A stretch of 16,096 nucleotides of DNA from assembly GCA_964445105.1 (NCBI GenBank), contig CAYUJS010000046.1:1-16096 (forward strand), written 5' to 3'. The position numbers were made by a program, and so were the translations under genes. The notes below the pieces were generated by a model. The model had not been told where the DNA came from. It did no database searches and saw only the letters and a program-made list of their open reading frames with translations. Shown here piece after piece: positions 8,701 to 14,943 of the stretch. How positions within the stretch are numbered: position 1 is the first letter of the stretch; each line of letters opens with the position of its first letter. The stretch is from CAWBNS01 sp964445105. GTDB taxonomy: Bacteria > Chlamydiota > Chlamydiia > Chlamydiales > JAJFMA01.

Positions 8701-8823
8701 GCCTTTGGCAGCGGGAACAACTTGCGTTGGAGGCTGGGCCCCTAAATCTCTGCTGGTTAGTAGGTCATGTCCGTTGCGATCAAACCTTAAATCCACAGAT
8801 TCCTCGTAATTCAAACTCATCAT
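5779..8823 (-). CDS. Large coiled-coil protein with Inc-like bilobed hydrophobic hairpin; putative secreted/inclusion membrane protein
   Basis: The 1014-residue product has no N-terminal signal peptide. Residues about 1-75 are Pro/Ala/Ser-rich and look disordered, like many type III secretion signals. Residues about 78-135 are a strongly charged Lys/Ala/Glu/Gln coiled coil, and further helical, Leu/Glu/Lys-rich stretches fill about 190-410 and 490-800. A moderately hydrophobic region with glycines lies at about 415-470. The clearest feature is at about 808-865: two hydrophobic lobes separated by the short turn 'TTGWGGLG', the shape of chlamydial Inc proteins. A charged tail of about 150 residues follows. 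Start: tandem ATGs at 8823/8820 with no clear Shine-Dalgarno. It converges with the deaminase/TPR gene and lies 680 bp downstream of two chaperone-like genes on the same strand. The family is not recognised; insertion into a host-derived membrane is inferred. Confidence 0.7.
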   Translation of the reverse strand: MMSLNYEESVDLRFDRNGHDLLTSRDLGAQPPTQVVPAAKGVSAPVGSVPAAQGGTTISSLVQRAGPQPADPVIGTDAKVDKAAKKQLKAERRQEKRVLHKQAKAQLSATKQELAAKKAALETLKLQQKDLQDDIKEIQPKKRGTLSQALVSARDFAHKQWGMGQPAKPRAPGSAPTPAQVLGTLNFVNERRKLEGEIEILRQHSAKLKAQTSGKAARRQGIGYWQKKAFQGMSRREGMSRAGQIEHQSIPSPIVSIRLVEDTVNALLNVKRVISHTTARSYVRSIEKMAVGRLQEIHTTLKAAVLERKAEQLSQNPAAVIAKLSQHEEIRARLVKGDPELSRALTERDSEALLADRLVANILSEDAEELLAIKEEGKFSELFQEKQKLLDGLRPVLEMKAQIDLKRELRLLGSNVYKVGVTSVDAAQMVIGVLQLFSAAEPTGIASLIIGTLKIALIVPSFPFDTAIIRSNLKDASASLSNLREFDRSFQEMEQLTPQQAINHRIFELVKGKDFERKADLELKKEEVKALDQAFKLMKQGKMRELNALIASGKLSKESEYVLKPELRVIDQWIQHNANKPEYKDAHGALVSLRDLAVDSDLETAKECVQLAFPGSNLGLLFDELSLRMIPPNDVAIYQQKRKLAEQVAQLKVEVRDHEPTSEVFALQEASRALTNGNATALSEILTRKDDTGRFVLSLKSQQAVRPRLKAVDDRLQALTETDNVDLDDPQFIALQDARRQLLETGTVADETLERLSPENRTAAAKGVGEVKIVQGRAAEVLAESKKLFLDDVGPYMKQRLKMKRITEWVQVASDLLAACATAASVAALILLITTGWGGLGAFALVFLFLAGSTVVRYGGSFLVDQILKGQQRRRQFLQAEANGQVQTPTNWKGKIDQGLRRAGLRGHLMDKREFYPAIYKQMEEELKNWDAIKASGQEEKTIAFIMFNTVRDYLPEKLPLHVDAKRYAQMLVSNEGHSQKTFAQAMGTGMLHHDLSRFTPHKILKLARKDLYA

Positions 8824-8835
8824 CTATATAATTAA

Positions 8836-8844
8836 ATTATATCA
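8836..8844 (-). promoter_or_regulatory. Extended -10 promoter candidate for the 1014-residue protein gene
   Basis: On the minus strand the sequence reads TGATATAAT, a perfect TATAAT with a TGn extension, which often works without a good -35. It lies about 13 bases before the first ATG, so the transcript would have a leader of only around six bases, fitting the lack of a Shine-Dalgarno site. The region is very AT-rich, so a chance match is possible. Confidence 0.45.
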
Positions 8845-9088
8845 ATTTTTGAAAAATTTAAATAAATATTATTTATAAATAAAATAAACAGATGCATATT
8901 GTTTGATACAATTTTCGTGCGATTATGGAAGTAGCGCTCCCCTAAAGAAGAGAGCCCTTAAGCTTAGCCCGGCTCCACCGGCTGGCTGACTATCTGCTAA
9001 AGATGCGTGAAAAAGTCTGATAAAATAACAAAAAAGAGTGACTTGGTGGTAGATAGCGACTTATCTTTTGACGACTGATAAACTTATT

Positions 9089-9152
9089 AGGCAATGTACA
9101 GAAGCGAGTATCGTTTCGCTTTTAGATCGGTTCTTAATGGTAATAATTGCCT
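9089..9152. repeat. Nested inverted repeats in the gene-free interval
   Basis: AGGCAAT (9089-9095) and ATTGCCT (9146-9152) are complementary and enclose a second hairpin, AAGCGA (9102-9107) with TCGCTT (9116-9121) and a loop of eight bases. The inner hairpin is followed by only TTTA, so it is a weak terminator at best. It could be a remnant or part of a small structured RNA; no known RNA family is recognised. Confidence 0.3.
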
Positions 9153-9506
9153 TGCGTCCGAAATGCTGCGACCCGTCTAAACAATTCGCGCTTTGCCCGC
9201 CACCTCTCAATTGGGAAAATCCAACGTATAGTTTTGGTTAGCCTCGTCGTATCCTCGGATGGCGAAATATCCAGTTTGCCACATGAAGGGGTACTAGTTG
9301 AAGCCGTGACAGGTCAGGGCTCAGAAGATCACTTTGCAGCGCTAGGAGTTCATCAAAATCGAGGACAGCCCAAGCCACCCGCTCTCGCTAAAAACTCAGC
9401 TCAGCAGGAACTGACAGGCTAAGTTAGCTTTAACAAGAACTGACGGTAACACCTATAGCCTTGGCAAAGCCACCTACAAGCGACTTGCTATGTGTGGGAT
9501 TTTCGG

Positions 9507-10043
9507 CTAGTCGGGCTCTTCATCCGTGCCATTCATGGTAAGAAGCTTATCGAATGAGGTGCCGCCAGAAGCTACCTCTTGGATCATTTCTTGGTAAAGA
9601 TCCAGCATAGACCCTATGAGGCCTATCACAGAAACAAGCTGCTTTCCTTGGATGCTTAGGTCCACTACGGGCAGGGCATAGACAAAATGTACATTACGGA
9701 GCGTCTCCGAGTAGACAAAACCTGGAAGCTCAATCATGTGGTTTAGGAAGGAGATCAGACGTGCTGTATCGCTAACGGCTTCAGGTATCACCTCAAGGGA
9801 TACCATGCCGATAAATTTCATCAGACTAATATCGCCAGCTCCATCCACATTTTCTGCTATAAGCTTGGAATCCTCCCAGGCCAACAAAACAAGGCGCTCG
9901 TTGCCTTGGGCATCAACGCCTAAGGGCACGGCCAACTGGTAGTGAACGAGACCGTTGGTGTCCTCTCCTCTTTCTACGACAATACCCAGCAACGCTAGGT
10001 AATCCGTAATTGCTTTTATGTCTAATTTTACGACTTGATCCAT
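9507..10043 (-). CDS. Small T3SS-chaperone-like or YbjN-like protein
   Basis: This 178-residue acidic protein starts with an amphipathic helix ('IKAITDYLALLGIVVER'), continues with alternating strands ('LVLLAWEDSKLIAENV'), a helix pair with a short hydrophobic stretch ('ARLISFLNHMIELPGFVY'), a strand pair ('NVHFVYALPVVDLSI') and a final helix. This order resembles the alpha/beta fold shared by class I type III secretion chaperones and YbjN-type proteins. No catalytic motif is seen. The ATG at 10043 follows CAGG and overlaps the previous gene by 16 bases, indicating co-transcription and perhaps translational coupling with the CesT-like gene. Pairing of two such proteins suggests a hetero-dimer or two related chaperones, which is inference. 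It is the last gene of the aro-containing run. Confidence 0.55.
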   Translation of the reverse strand: MDQVVKLDIKAITDYLALLGIVVERGEDTNGLVHYQLAVPLGVDAQGNERLVLLAWEDSKLIAENVDGAGDISLMKFIGMVSLEVIPEAVSDTARLISFLNHMIELPGFVYSETLRNVHFVYALPVVDLSIQGKQLVSVIGLIGSMLDLYQEMIQEVASGGTSFDKLLTMNGTDEEPD

Positions 10044-10483
10044 TTACCTGATTCCCTGTGATCTTTGTGTGATTCTAGTGGCCGTTGCTGGTTTTGTGGT
10101 CCTTGCAATAGCTCTTTCCAGTATCCTAGCTGGTGAATAAATGCTTCAAAAGTCGCCAGATAGACGGCAAAATCGGTAGCCGCTGTCTGCAATTCTCTGA
10201 AAAGAACAATATTTGTGCCTTGCGCATCGAGCGCAAGGACGCAGCCTTGCGTGGCGCGACAATAGAGGTTGGCTTGCAAGAGGCTTTTAAAAACCTCCTC
10301 GTTTCCTTGCGCAGGTAAGGCAACTACCTGTGAGTGAAGGAAAAATGAGCGATCATCCACCTCTTCCAAAGTCACTAGGTGGTTGTCATTCACCATTAGA
10401 TGACAGCTGCCATAGCCATCCAAGGCTAGCGGGCCGCCGCCAAGCTGGCGCGCATGTTCACGAATAAGATCTTTGAGCTGCAT
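10028..10483 (-). CDS. CesT/SycE-like type III secretion chaperone (putative)
   Basis: From the ATG at 10483 the product has 151 residues; a longer frame starting with TTG at 10522 would add 13 residues ending just after aroC and is less likely. The sequence follows the CesT/Tir chaperone plan: N-terminal helix ('LKDLIREHARQLGGGPLAL'), the 'DGYGSCHLMVNDNHLVTLEE' strand pair, a 'FFLHSQVVALP' strand, the conserved helix 'FKSLLQANLYC', then 'GCVLALDAQGTNIVLFREL' strands and a C-terminal helix with 'FEAFIHQLGYWKELL'. Such proteins are small acidic cytosolic dimers that keep effectors ready for secretion. It lies 55 bp after aroC and overlaps the next chaperone-like gene. Its client is unknown; the 1014-residue protein downstream on the same strand is a candidate by proximity only. 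Confidence 0.7.
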   Translation of the reverse strand: MQLKDLIREHARQLGGGPLALDGYGSCHLMVNDNHLVTLEEVDDRSFFLHSQVVALPAQGNEEVFKSLLQANLYCRATQGCVLALDAQGTNIVLFRELQTAATDFAVYLATFEAFIHQLGYWKELLQGPQNQQRPLESHKDHRESGKWIKS

Positions 10484-10538
10484 CCTACCCCATTCTCTTT
10501 TAGTAGCGGGCAATCCTGGCAAAGGCCAGACAGGTATG

Positions 10539-11651
10539 TCAAGACAATAGTGAGCCAGGTACCACCCTGGCGGAGCGATTCGAGAGCAGCAAGTCCGCGA
10601 GCACTAGATTGGTCATTGCTTCCACTACAGCCACAGCGCGCAGGGCTAGGCAAGGATCGTGGCGCGAGCCTGCTGGCAGCTCGAAGGTGCGCGCGTTACC
10701 TTCTCGATCGACCGTCTGCTGTGGTTGCGCGATGCTGGAGGTGGGCTTGAAGGCTGCTCTCGCTTGCAGAGGCATACCTGTGGTAAGGCCGCCCAAGCAA
10801 CCGCCAGCGTAATTAGTTTCAGTAAAAAAAAGCCCTTCGGCATAGTTATAGAGATCGTTGTGCTCTGAACCGCGCATGCGAGCGCCTGCGAAACCACTGC
10901 CAATTTCAAACCCCTTGCAGGCCGGGATAGAGAGCAGGGCTTTGGCGAGGTGAGCCTCAATTTTTTCATAGATGGGCTCGCCGAGCCCCACCGGTAAAGG
11001 ACCAGTGAGCACCTCGACAACGCCTCCAAGTGAATTGCTTTGTTGCTTGGCGGCTTCGATAGCCAGGCATATTTGCTCCGAAGCGTGCAGATCTGGACAA
11101 CGCACCGGGCTAGCTGCAATCAGCGCGCGCAGCTCGGCGACATCTGCGCCCTCAAAACTACTTGCGATACCGCCTACCTCTTTGAGGTAAGCAACTGCCT
11201 CCACATTGTTTTGGGCGAGAAATTTTTTAGCTACTGCGCTGGCTGCTACGCGGCAAGCGGTTTCGCGACCGGAAGAGCGGCCACCACCGCGATGATCGAA
11301 AAAGCCATATTTGGCCAGGTAAGGGTAGTTAGCATGGCCAGGGCGTAAAAGATCGCCCGTGGAATCGTACTTGCTGCTATCAGCATCGCGATTCCAGATG
11401 AGGATGGAAATCGGCGCACCGGTTGTCCGGCCCTCAAACACCCCCGAGAGAAGCTCAGCTTGATCGGGCTCGTTCCTAGGCGAGGTCAACAAGGAGCGCC
11501 CTGGCGCGCGTTTGGCCAGTTCGGCAGTGATCTCATCTTCGCTAATAGGGACCCCTGCTGGGCATCCATCGATGACAACTCCAATGGCCTTGCCATGTGA
11601 TTCACCCCAAGTAGTGATACGAAACTGGTTTCCAAAGGAGTTACTAGCCAT
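10539..11651 (-). CDS. aroC: Chorismate synthase
   Basis: The 370-residue product converts 5-enolpyruvylshikimate-3-phosphate to chorismate, the last step of the shikimate pathway, using reduced FMN. Family motifs are all present: the N-terminal 'FRITTWGESHGKAIG' (residues 10-24), 'LRPGHANYPYLAKYG' followed by 'DHRGGGRSSGRETACR' (119-134), 'GSEHND' (261-266), 'GGLTTGMPLQARAAFKPTSS' (287-306), and 'SRHDPCLALRAV' (329-340). Length is normal for bacterial chorismate synthase. The ATG at 11651 follows the aroK stop by three bases (TAG GTA ATG), so both are almost certainly translated from one message. Nothing in the active-site motifs looks altered. It is cytosolic. Confidence 0.97.
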   Translation of the reverse strand: MASNSFGNQFRITTWGESHGKAIGVVIDGCPAGVPISEDEITAELAKRAPGRSLLTSPRNEPDQAELLSGVFEGRTTGAPISILIWNRDADSSKYDSTGDLLRPGHANYPYLAKYGFFDHRGGGRSSGRETACRVAASAVAKKFLAQNNVEAVAYLKEVGGIASSFEGADVAELRALIAASPVRCPDLHASEQICLAIEAAKQQSNSLGGVVEVLTGPLPVGLGEPIYEKIEAHLAKALLSIPACKGFEIGSGFAGARMRGSEHNDLYNYAEGLFFTETNYAGGCLGGLTTGMPLQARAAFKPTSSIAQPQQTVDREGNARTFELPAGSRHDPCLALRAVAVVEAMTNLVLADLLLSNRSARVVPGSLLS

Positions 11652-11654
11652 TAC

Positions 11655-12191
11655 CTAACCTTGTTGCACCGCGACTAAAGAACAGATCTCATCAGCAACT
11701 TGCTGTGGGCTGAGCGTATCCACTTCAATGACCTCATCAGCAATGCGTTCATAGACCGGTAAGCGTGTATTATACACACGCTCCAGGCTCTCGTCCAGTT
11801 GGTAGGGATCGATGAAAGCCGGTAGGTCGGCTTGGCTGCTGATGCGTCGCTTGAAGGTCTGTTTGCTAATTTTAAGGTAAACCAGCCGGCCTAGCTTACA
11901 GAGCTCTTGGCAGTTGGTGAAGAGGACGGCACCTCCGCCGGTAGCAATGATGCCCCGCTGAAGCAAGCCTAGGCGTCGCACAGCGTCGCGCTCAAGCTTG
12001 CGAAAATACTCTTCTCCATATGCGCGATAGATTTGGCGACAAGAGAGCTTAGAGCGCCCGTTCGAGGGGTCGAAAAAAAGCTCTTCGACAATCTCATCTG
12101 TATCGGTAAAAGTGCGCTCTAGCTTGTGGGCGGCAAGTAGCCCGCAAAGGGACTTGCCACAGCCCGGAAACCCGTAGAGGATGAGGTTCAT
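11655..12191 (-). CDS. aroK: Shikimate kinase
   Basis: The enzyme phosphorylates shikimate with ATP in the fifth step of the pathway. From the ATG at 12191 it has 178 residues; this start overlaps the aroA stop by ATGA and places the first strand directly before the P-loop, so it is preferred over an in-frame ATG at 12206 that adds five residues. Walker A is 'GFPGCGKS' (7-14), followed by 'FTDTDEIVE' with Asp30/Asp32, 'YFRKLERDAV' (62-71) with the shikimate-binding Arg64, and 'ATGGGAV' (83-89). 'TRLPVYERIAD' near residue 142 gives the C-terminal Arg. The lid region ('FKRRISSQADLPAF', 113-126) lacks the common R-P-L-L string, having a shifted arginine pair, but retains LPAF. The symbol aroL is also used in Chlamydia for this gene. 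Confidence 0.93.
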   Translation of the reverse strand: MNLILYGFPGCGKSLCGLLAAHKLERTFTDTDEIVEELFFDPSNGRSKLSCRQIYRAYGEEYFRKLERDAVRRLGLLQRGIIATGGGAVLFTNCQELCKLGRLVYLKISKQTFKRRISSQADLPAFIDPYQLDESLERVYNTRLPVYERIADEVIEVDTLSPQQVADEICSLVAVQQG

Positions 12192-13447
12192 GCCACGCCC
12201 TGCCATAAGTTTGCAAAGCCGGGATAGCTCTTAGCTGCCGCCTCTATACCATGCACGGTAGTTTCTCCATTCGCCGCTAGGCCCGCCACCGCCAGGGACA
12301 TAGCCATACGGTGATCGTTGTAAGAGTGCACCTGGGCTCCCGATAAAGGCGAGTGCTGAATCACTAGCCCGTCAGGCAGCTCTCGAATAATCGCCCCCAT
12401 TTTTCGCAGTTCGGTGGAGATAGCGCTTAGGCGATCGCACTCCTTGCGGCGGGCGATCGCGCCGTTGATGAGCTGCGTTTCCCCTTCGGCAAAGCAGGCA
12501 ATCACCGCCAGAATGGTTACGGCGTCAATCACCTCATTTAAATCGATAACGCATCCCTTCAGGCGACTATTAGGGAGCACCTTGATGCCATTTTGAACGC
12601 GTTCAAAGCGCGCGCCCATCAAGGTGAGGATATCGAATACCTTTTTATCGCCCTGGCTATCGGTAAAGTCTAAGTTGTCAATAGTAATAGCGCTATTGGT
12701 CAGCAGAGCTGCAGCCGCAGGGTAGGCGGCAGAACTGAAATCCCCTGGGACACGAAAATTAAAGCCCCCATACCGGTGAGGGCCATGCACTTGGTAGTGC
12801 GCATCGCTTTTGACTGTATAGGGCACGCCTAAACGCTCGAGCCAAGAAAGAGTCAGACCTATCCAAGGAAGCTCGCCTGGGTTTTGCACATGAATGGTGG
12901 TGGTACCCTCAATAAAAGGAGCAGCTAAAAGTAGAGCCGAGACTGGCTGTGAATCCTGCCCATCTAAGTGGGTCGTACCGGGCCGCAAGGGGCCCTTCAC
13001 GACGAGGGGGGCGCATTGCTCGCTACGGCCTGTGTAGGCGAAGGCTCCGAGCCCCTGCAAGCCATCGATGAGCGGCTGTATGGGACGTAGAGTACGTATG
13101 GACTGATCTCCGGTGATCACCGTATACCCTTCGGCCAAGGCGGCCAAGGCTCCAATAAAACGCAGTACCTGGCCGGAATTACCCGCATCGATTACCTTTT
13201 TTGGTGTTTGGGGGCATCCGCCAACGCCGTGAATTTGCAAGCAAGTGCCTTGCATCTCGATGACAGCGCCCAGCTGCCGGCAGGCGTTAATAGCAGCCTC
13301 GATATCAGGCGAGGAGAGCACCCCCTCCACGCGCGAAACGCCCTGGGCCATTGAGCCACATAAAATGGCGCGTATGGAGTGGGATTTGGAGGGCGGAACG
13401 GAAATAGTACCTGACAGCTTACGAAAAGTAACTTTGAGCTCTGTCAT
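12188..13447 (-). CDS. aroA: 5-enolpyruvylshikimate-3-phosphate (EPSP) synthase
   Basis: The 419-residue enzyme joins phosphoenolpyruvate to shikimate-3-phosphate. It has the two-domain EPSP synthase sequence: 'PPSKSHSIRA' (18-27, Lys21 and Arg26), 'DGQDSQPVSALLLAAPF' (162-178), 'GDFSSAAYPAAAAL' (235-248), catalytic Asp308 in 'VIDAVTILAV', 'RRKECDRLSA' (333-342, Lys335/Glu336), 'YNDHRMAMSLAV' (376-387) and Lys406 in 'AAKSYPGF'. The loop usually reading LGNAGTAMRPL is here 'AGNSGQVLRFI' (88-98), so positions matching E. coli Thr97 and Pro101 are Gln93 and Phe97. The start overlaps the aroDE stop by ATGA, and the stop overlaps the aroK start in the same way. Confidence 0.96.
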   Translation of the reverse strand: MTELKVTFRKLSGTISVPPSKSHSIRAILCGSMAQGVSRVEGVLSSPDIEAAINACRQLGAVIEMQGTCLQIHGVGGCPQTPKKVIDAGNSGQVLRFIGALAALAEGYTVITGDQSIRTLRPIQPLIDGLQGLGAFAYTGRSEQCAPLVVKGPLRPGTTHLDGQDSQPVSALLLAAPFIEGTTTIHVQNPGELPWIGLTLSWLERLGVPYTVKSDAHYQVHGPHRYGGFNFRVPGDFSSAAYPAAAALLTNSAITIDNLDFTDSQGDKKVFDILTLMGARFERVQNGIKVLPNSRLKGCVIDLNEVIDAVTILAVIACFAEGETQLINGAIARRKECDRLSAISTELRKMGAIIRELPDGLVIQHSPLSGAQVHSYNDHRMAMSLAVAGLAANGETTVHGIEAAAKSYPGFANLWQGVA

Positions 13448-14943
13448 TGCGCAAGCTCGGCGAGGGCACGGCGGTATTGAGCTGCGAGAGTGGCTTTGTC
13501 ATAGCTTCCCCCAAACCAGATGCCTATCTGCCTTGCTGCTTGGTAAACGAACATTTCAGGGCCGGCCACCACCTGGCAGCCTCGCGCTTTGGCTTCGCGC
13601 AGCAGGCGCGTCTCTTGCGGGCGCGAAACGACATCAAAGACGATTGAACCGGGCGAAAGCCAGGCAGCCTCTACCAAAGTTTCCTCCACAGCCGGCGACA
13701 TGCCGGCGGAGGTACTTTGTAACAGCAGTTCGCTTGAGTTCACGCTAGCTTGTAACTGCGACCAGGGTGCAAAATGGCAGCCCAAATGCTGGGCTGCCTC
13801 TTGAGCCCGCAGATCTGTGCGATTGGTTATGCTAACCTCAGCCCCCCGCTGCTGGGCAGCCCAGGCTACAGCCTTGGCGGCGCCTCCGGCCCCCAGCACC
13901 AGCGCCCGCTTTCCCCTTACTGCACCTGTCTGCGTCTCAATCGCGTCCAAGGCGCCATCCCCGTCGGTATTGTAGCCCACCCATTTTCCGCGCTGGATAG
14001 CCACAATATTGACGGCCCCTATGGCGGCTGCGCTATCGTCGAGCGCATCCAAAAATGGGATGAGCTTCTCTTTTAACGGCATGGTCACAGCTAGTCCTCG
14101 CCAGTCCAGCGCCCTTAGCGCTTCCACAAAAAGAGGGAGCTCTTCAGGCTCCACGCGCATCTTTACCCAAAGAGCGTCCAGGTCGAGCTGATGAAAAATA
14201 GCGTTGTGCACAAGATGACTTGGGCTTTTATCGACAGGTGTGCCGATAAGCCCCAGGCGCTGCGCTTCCGGGGTGCACTCGCGAAAACGATAGAGCTCTA
14301 ACATTTCTCTCCAGGGGATCTGTCCTGGGACAGAAGCCGTCGTCTCTTCTAATGAGCAAAACAGCAATGGCGATCCAATCTGCGCAGCCAAAATACGCGT
14401 GACTGCCCCCTCAGAACCCATACAAATCCCTGTCAGGGAGCCGCCAAGCCGGTTAAACTCTTGGGTGAGCGCCATCATGCGCAGCGCGTCTTGCGTAGTA
14501 TGAGCGAAGGTGACCAGCTTGTACTGATCTGTAGGCAGGCGCTGCAGATACTCCAACAGGCTCCTAAGATCGGCTCGGGTGCCGTCTAGATCATGGTGCG
14601 AGGCTAGCAGGCGAACTGCCGGCGCGAGCTGTTTGAGTTTCATCACCTCATCAAAAGGCATATCAGACTCAACATCAAGAATGGCTGGTTTTAGCGAAAT
14701 CAGCTTGCTGAGCAAAAGACAGCGCTCTGCCAAGGTTCCTTTGAAAGCCCCGCCGTGTGCTGCCGAGCGCAAAGAGAAGAGCATCGGCACGGAAAAGCGC
14801 TCTTTAAGCAACCGCACCTCATCGAGGGTTACTCCCCGAAAGAGGTCTATGCGCAGCTCTGCTATATCGGCCACTGCCGCAGCTTGCAAAAGCTGCCGCT
14901 CAACATCACCTAAGCGCGGCCCGACAATGGGAATACATAACAT
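13444..14943 (-). CDS. aroDE: Bifunctional 3-dehydroquinate dehydratase / shikimate dehydrogenase
   Basis: One 499-residue chain carries the third and fourth steps of the shikimate pathway. Residues about 1-222 are a type I dehydroquinase: 'AELRID' (28-33), 'ASHHDLDGT' (114-122) with the general base His117, the Schiff-base Lys142 in 'DQYKLVTFA', 'GSEGAVTRILAAQIG' (176-190) and 'VPGQIP' (205-210). Residues about 229-499 are shikimate dehydrogenase: 'LIGTPVDKSPSHLVHNAIF' (232-250), catalytic Lys291 in 'LAVTMPLKEK', 'GAVNIV', Asp327 in 'GYNTDGDG', the NADP-binding 'GAGGAAKA' (351-358), 'TSAGMSP' and 'EMFVYQAARQIGIWFG'. The fusion is typical of Chlamydiota and plants. The ATG overlaps the preceding stop by one base (TAATG). 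In the dehydrogenase half the usual Asn of N-V-T is Ala285. Confidence 0.95.
   Translation of the reverse strand: MLCIPIVGPRLGDVERQLLQAAAVADIAELRIDLFRGVTLDEVRLLKERFSVPMLFSLRSAAHGGAFKGTLAERCLLLSKLISLKPAILDVESDMPFDEVMKLKQLAPAVRLLASHHDLDGTRADLRSLLEYLQRLPTDQYKLVTFAHTTQDALRMMALTQEFNRLGGSLTGICMGSEGAVTRILAAQIGSPLLFCSLEETTASVPGQIPWREMLELYRFRECTPEAQRLGLIGTPVDKSPSHLVHNAIFHQLDLDALWVKMRVEPEELPLFVEALRALDWRGLAVTMPLKEKLIPFLDALDDSAAAIGAVNIVAIQRGKWVGYNTDGDGALDAIETQTGAVRGKRALVLGAGGAAKAVAWAAQQRGAEVSITNRTDLRAQEAAQHLGCHFAPWSQLQASVNSSELLLQSTSAGMSPAVEETLVEAAWLSPGSIVFDVVSRPQETRLLREAKARGCQVVAGPEMFVYQAARQIGIWFGGSYDKATLAAQYRRALAELAQ

Larger units (their letters stand above)
8824..9506. other. Gene-free interval of about 680 bp
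   Basis: The first 110 bp (8824-8935) are extremely AT-rich and hold the candidate promoter of the minus-strand gene. The remainder has ordinary composition. A 91-codon plus-strand ORF (9147-9422) has no ribosome binding site or recognisable motif, and no tRNA, rRNA, CRISPR or insertion-sequence end is visible. A small nested inverted-repeat structure lies at 9089-9152. The interval separates the chaperone-like genes from the large coiled-coil gene and must contain the end of the aro-operon transcript, though I see no strong terminator. Confidence 0.5.

Noticed and set aside
9147..9422. 91-codon plus-strand ORF in the gene-free interval
   Set aside because: It has no ribosome binding site, lies in sequence without coding-like composition, and I recognise no motif; a short string faintly like transposase text was too weak to use.
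10484..10522. TTG start extending the CesT-like protein by 13 residues
   Set aside because: The extension is not part of the chaperone pattern, and the ATG at 10483 places the first helix at the N-terminus as in the family.
12192..12206. Earlier ATG for shikimate kinase
   Set aside because: It adds five residues before the first strand; the ATG at 12191 overlaps the aroA stop as ATGA, matching the other junctions of the operon.
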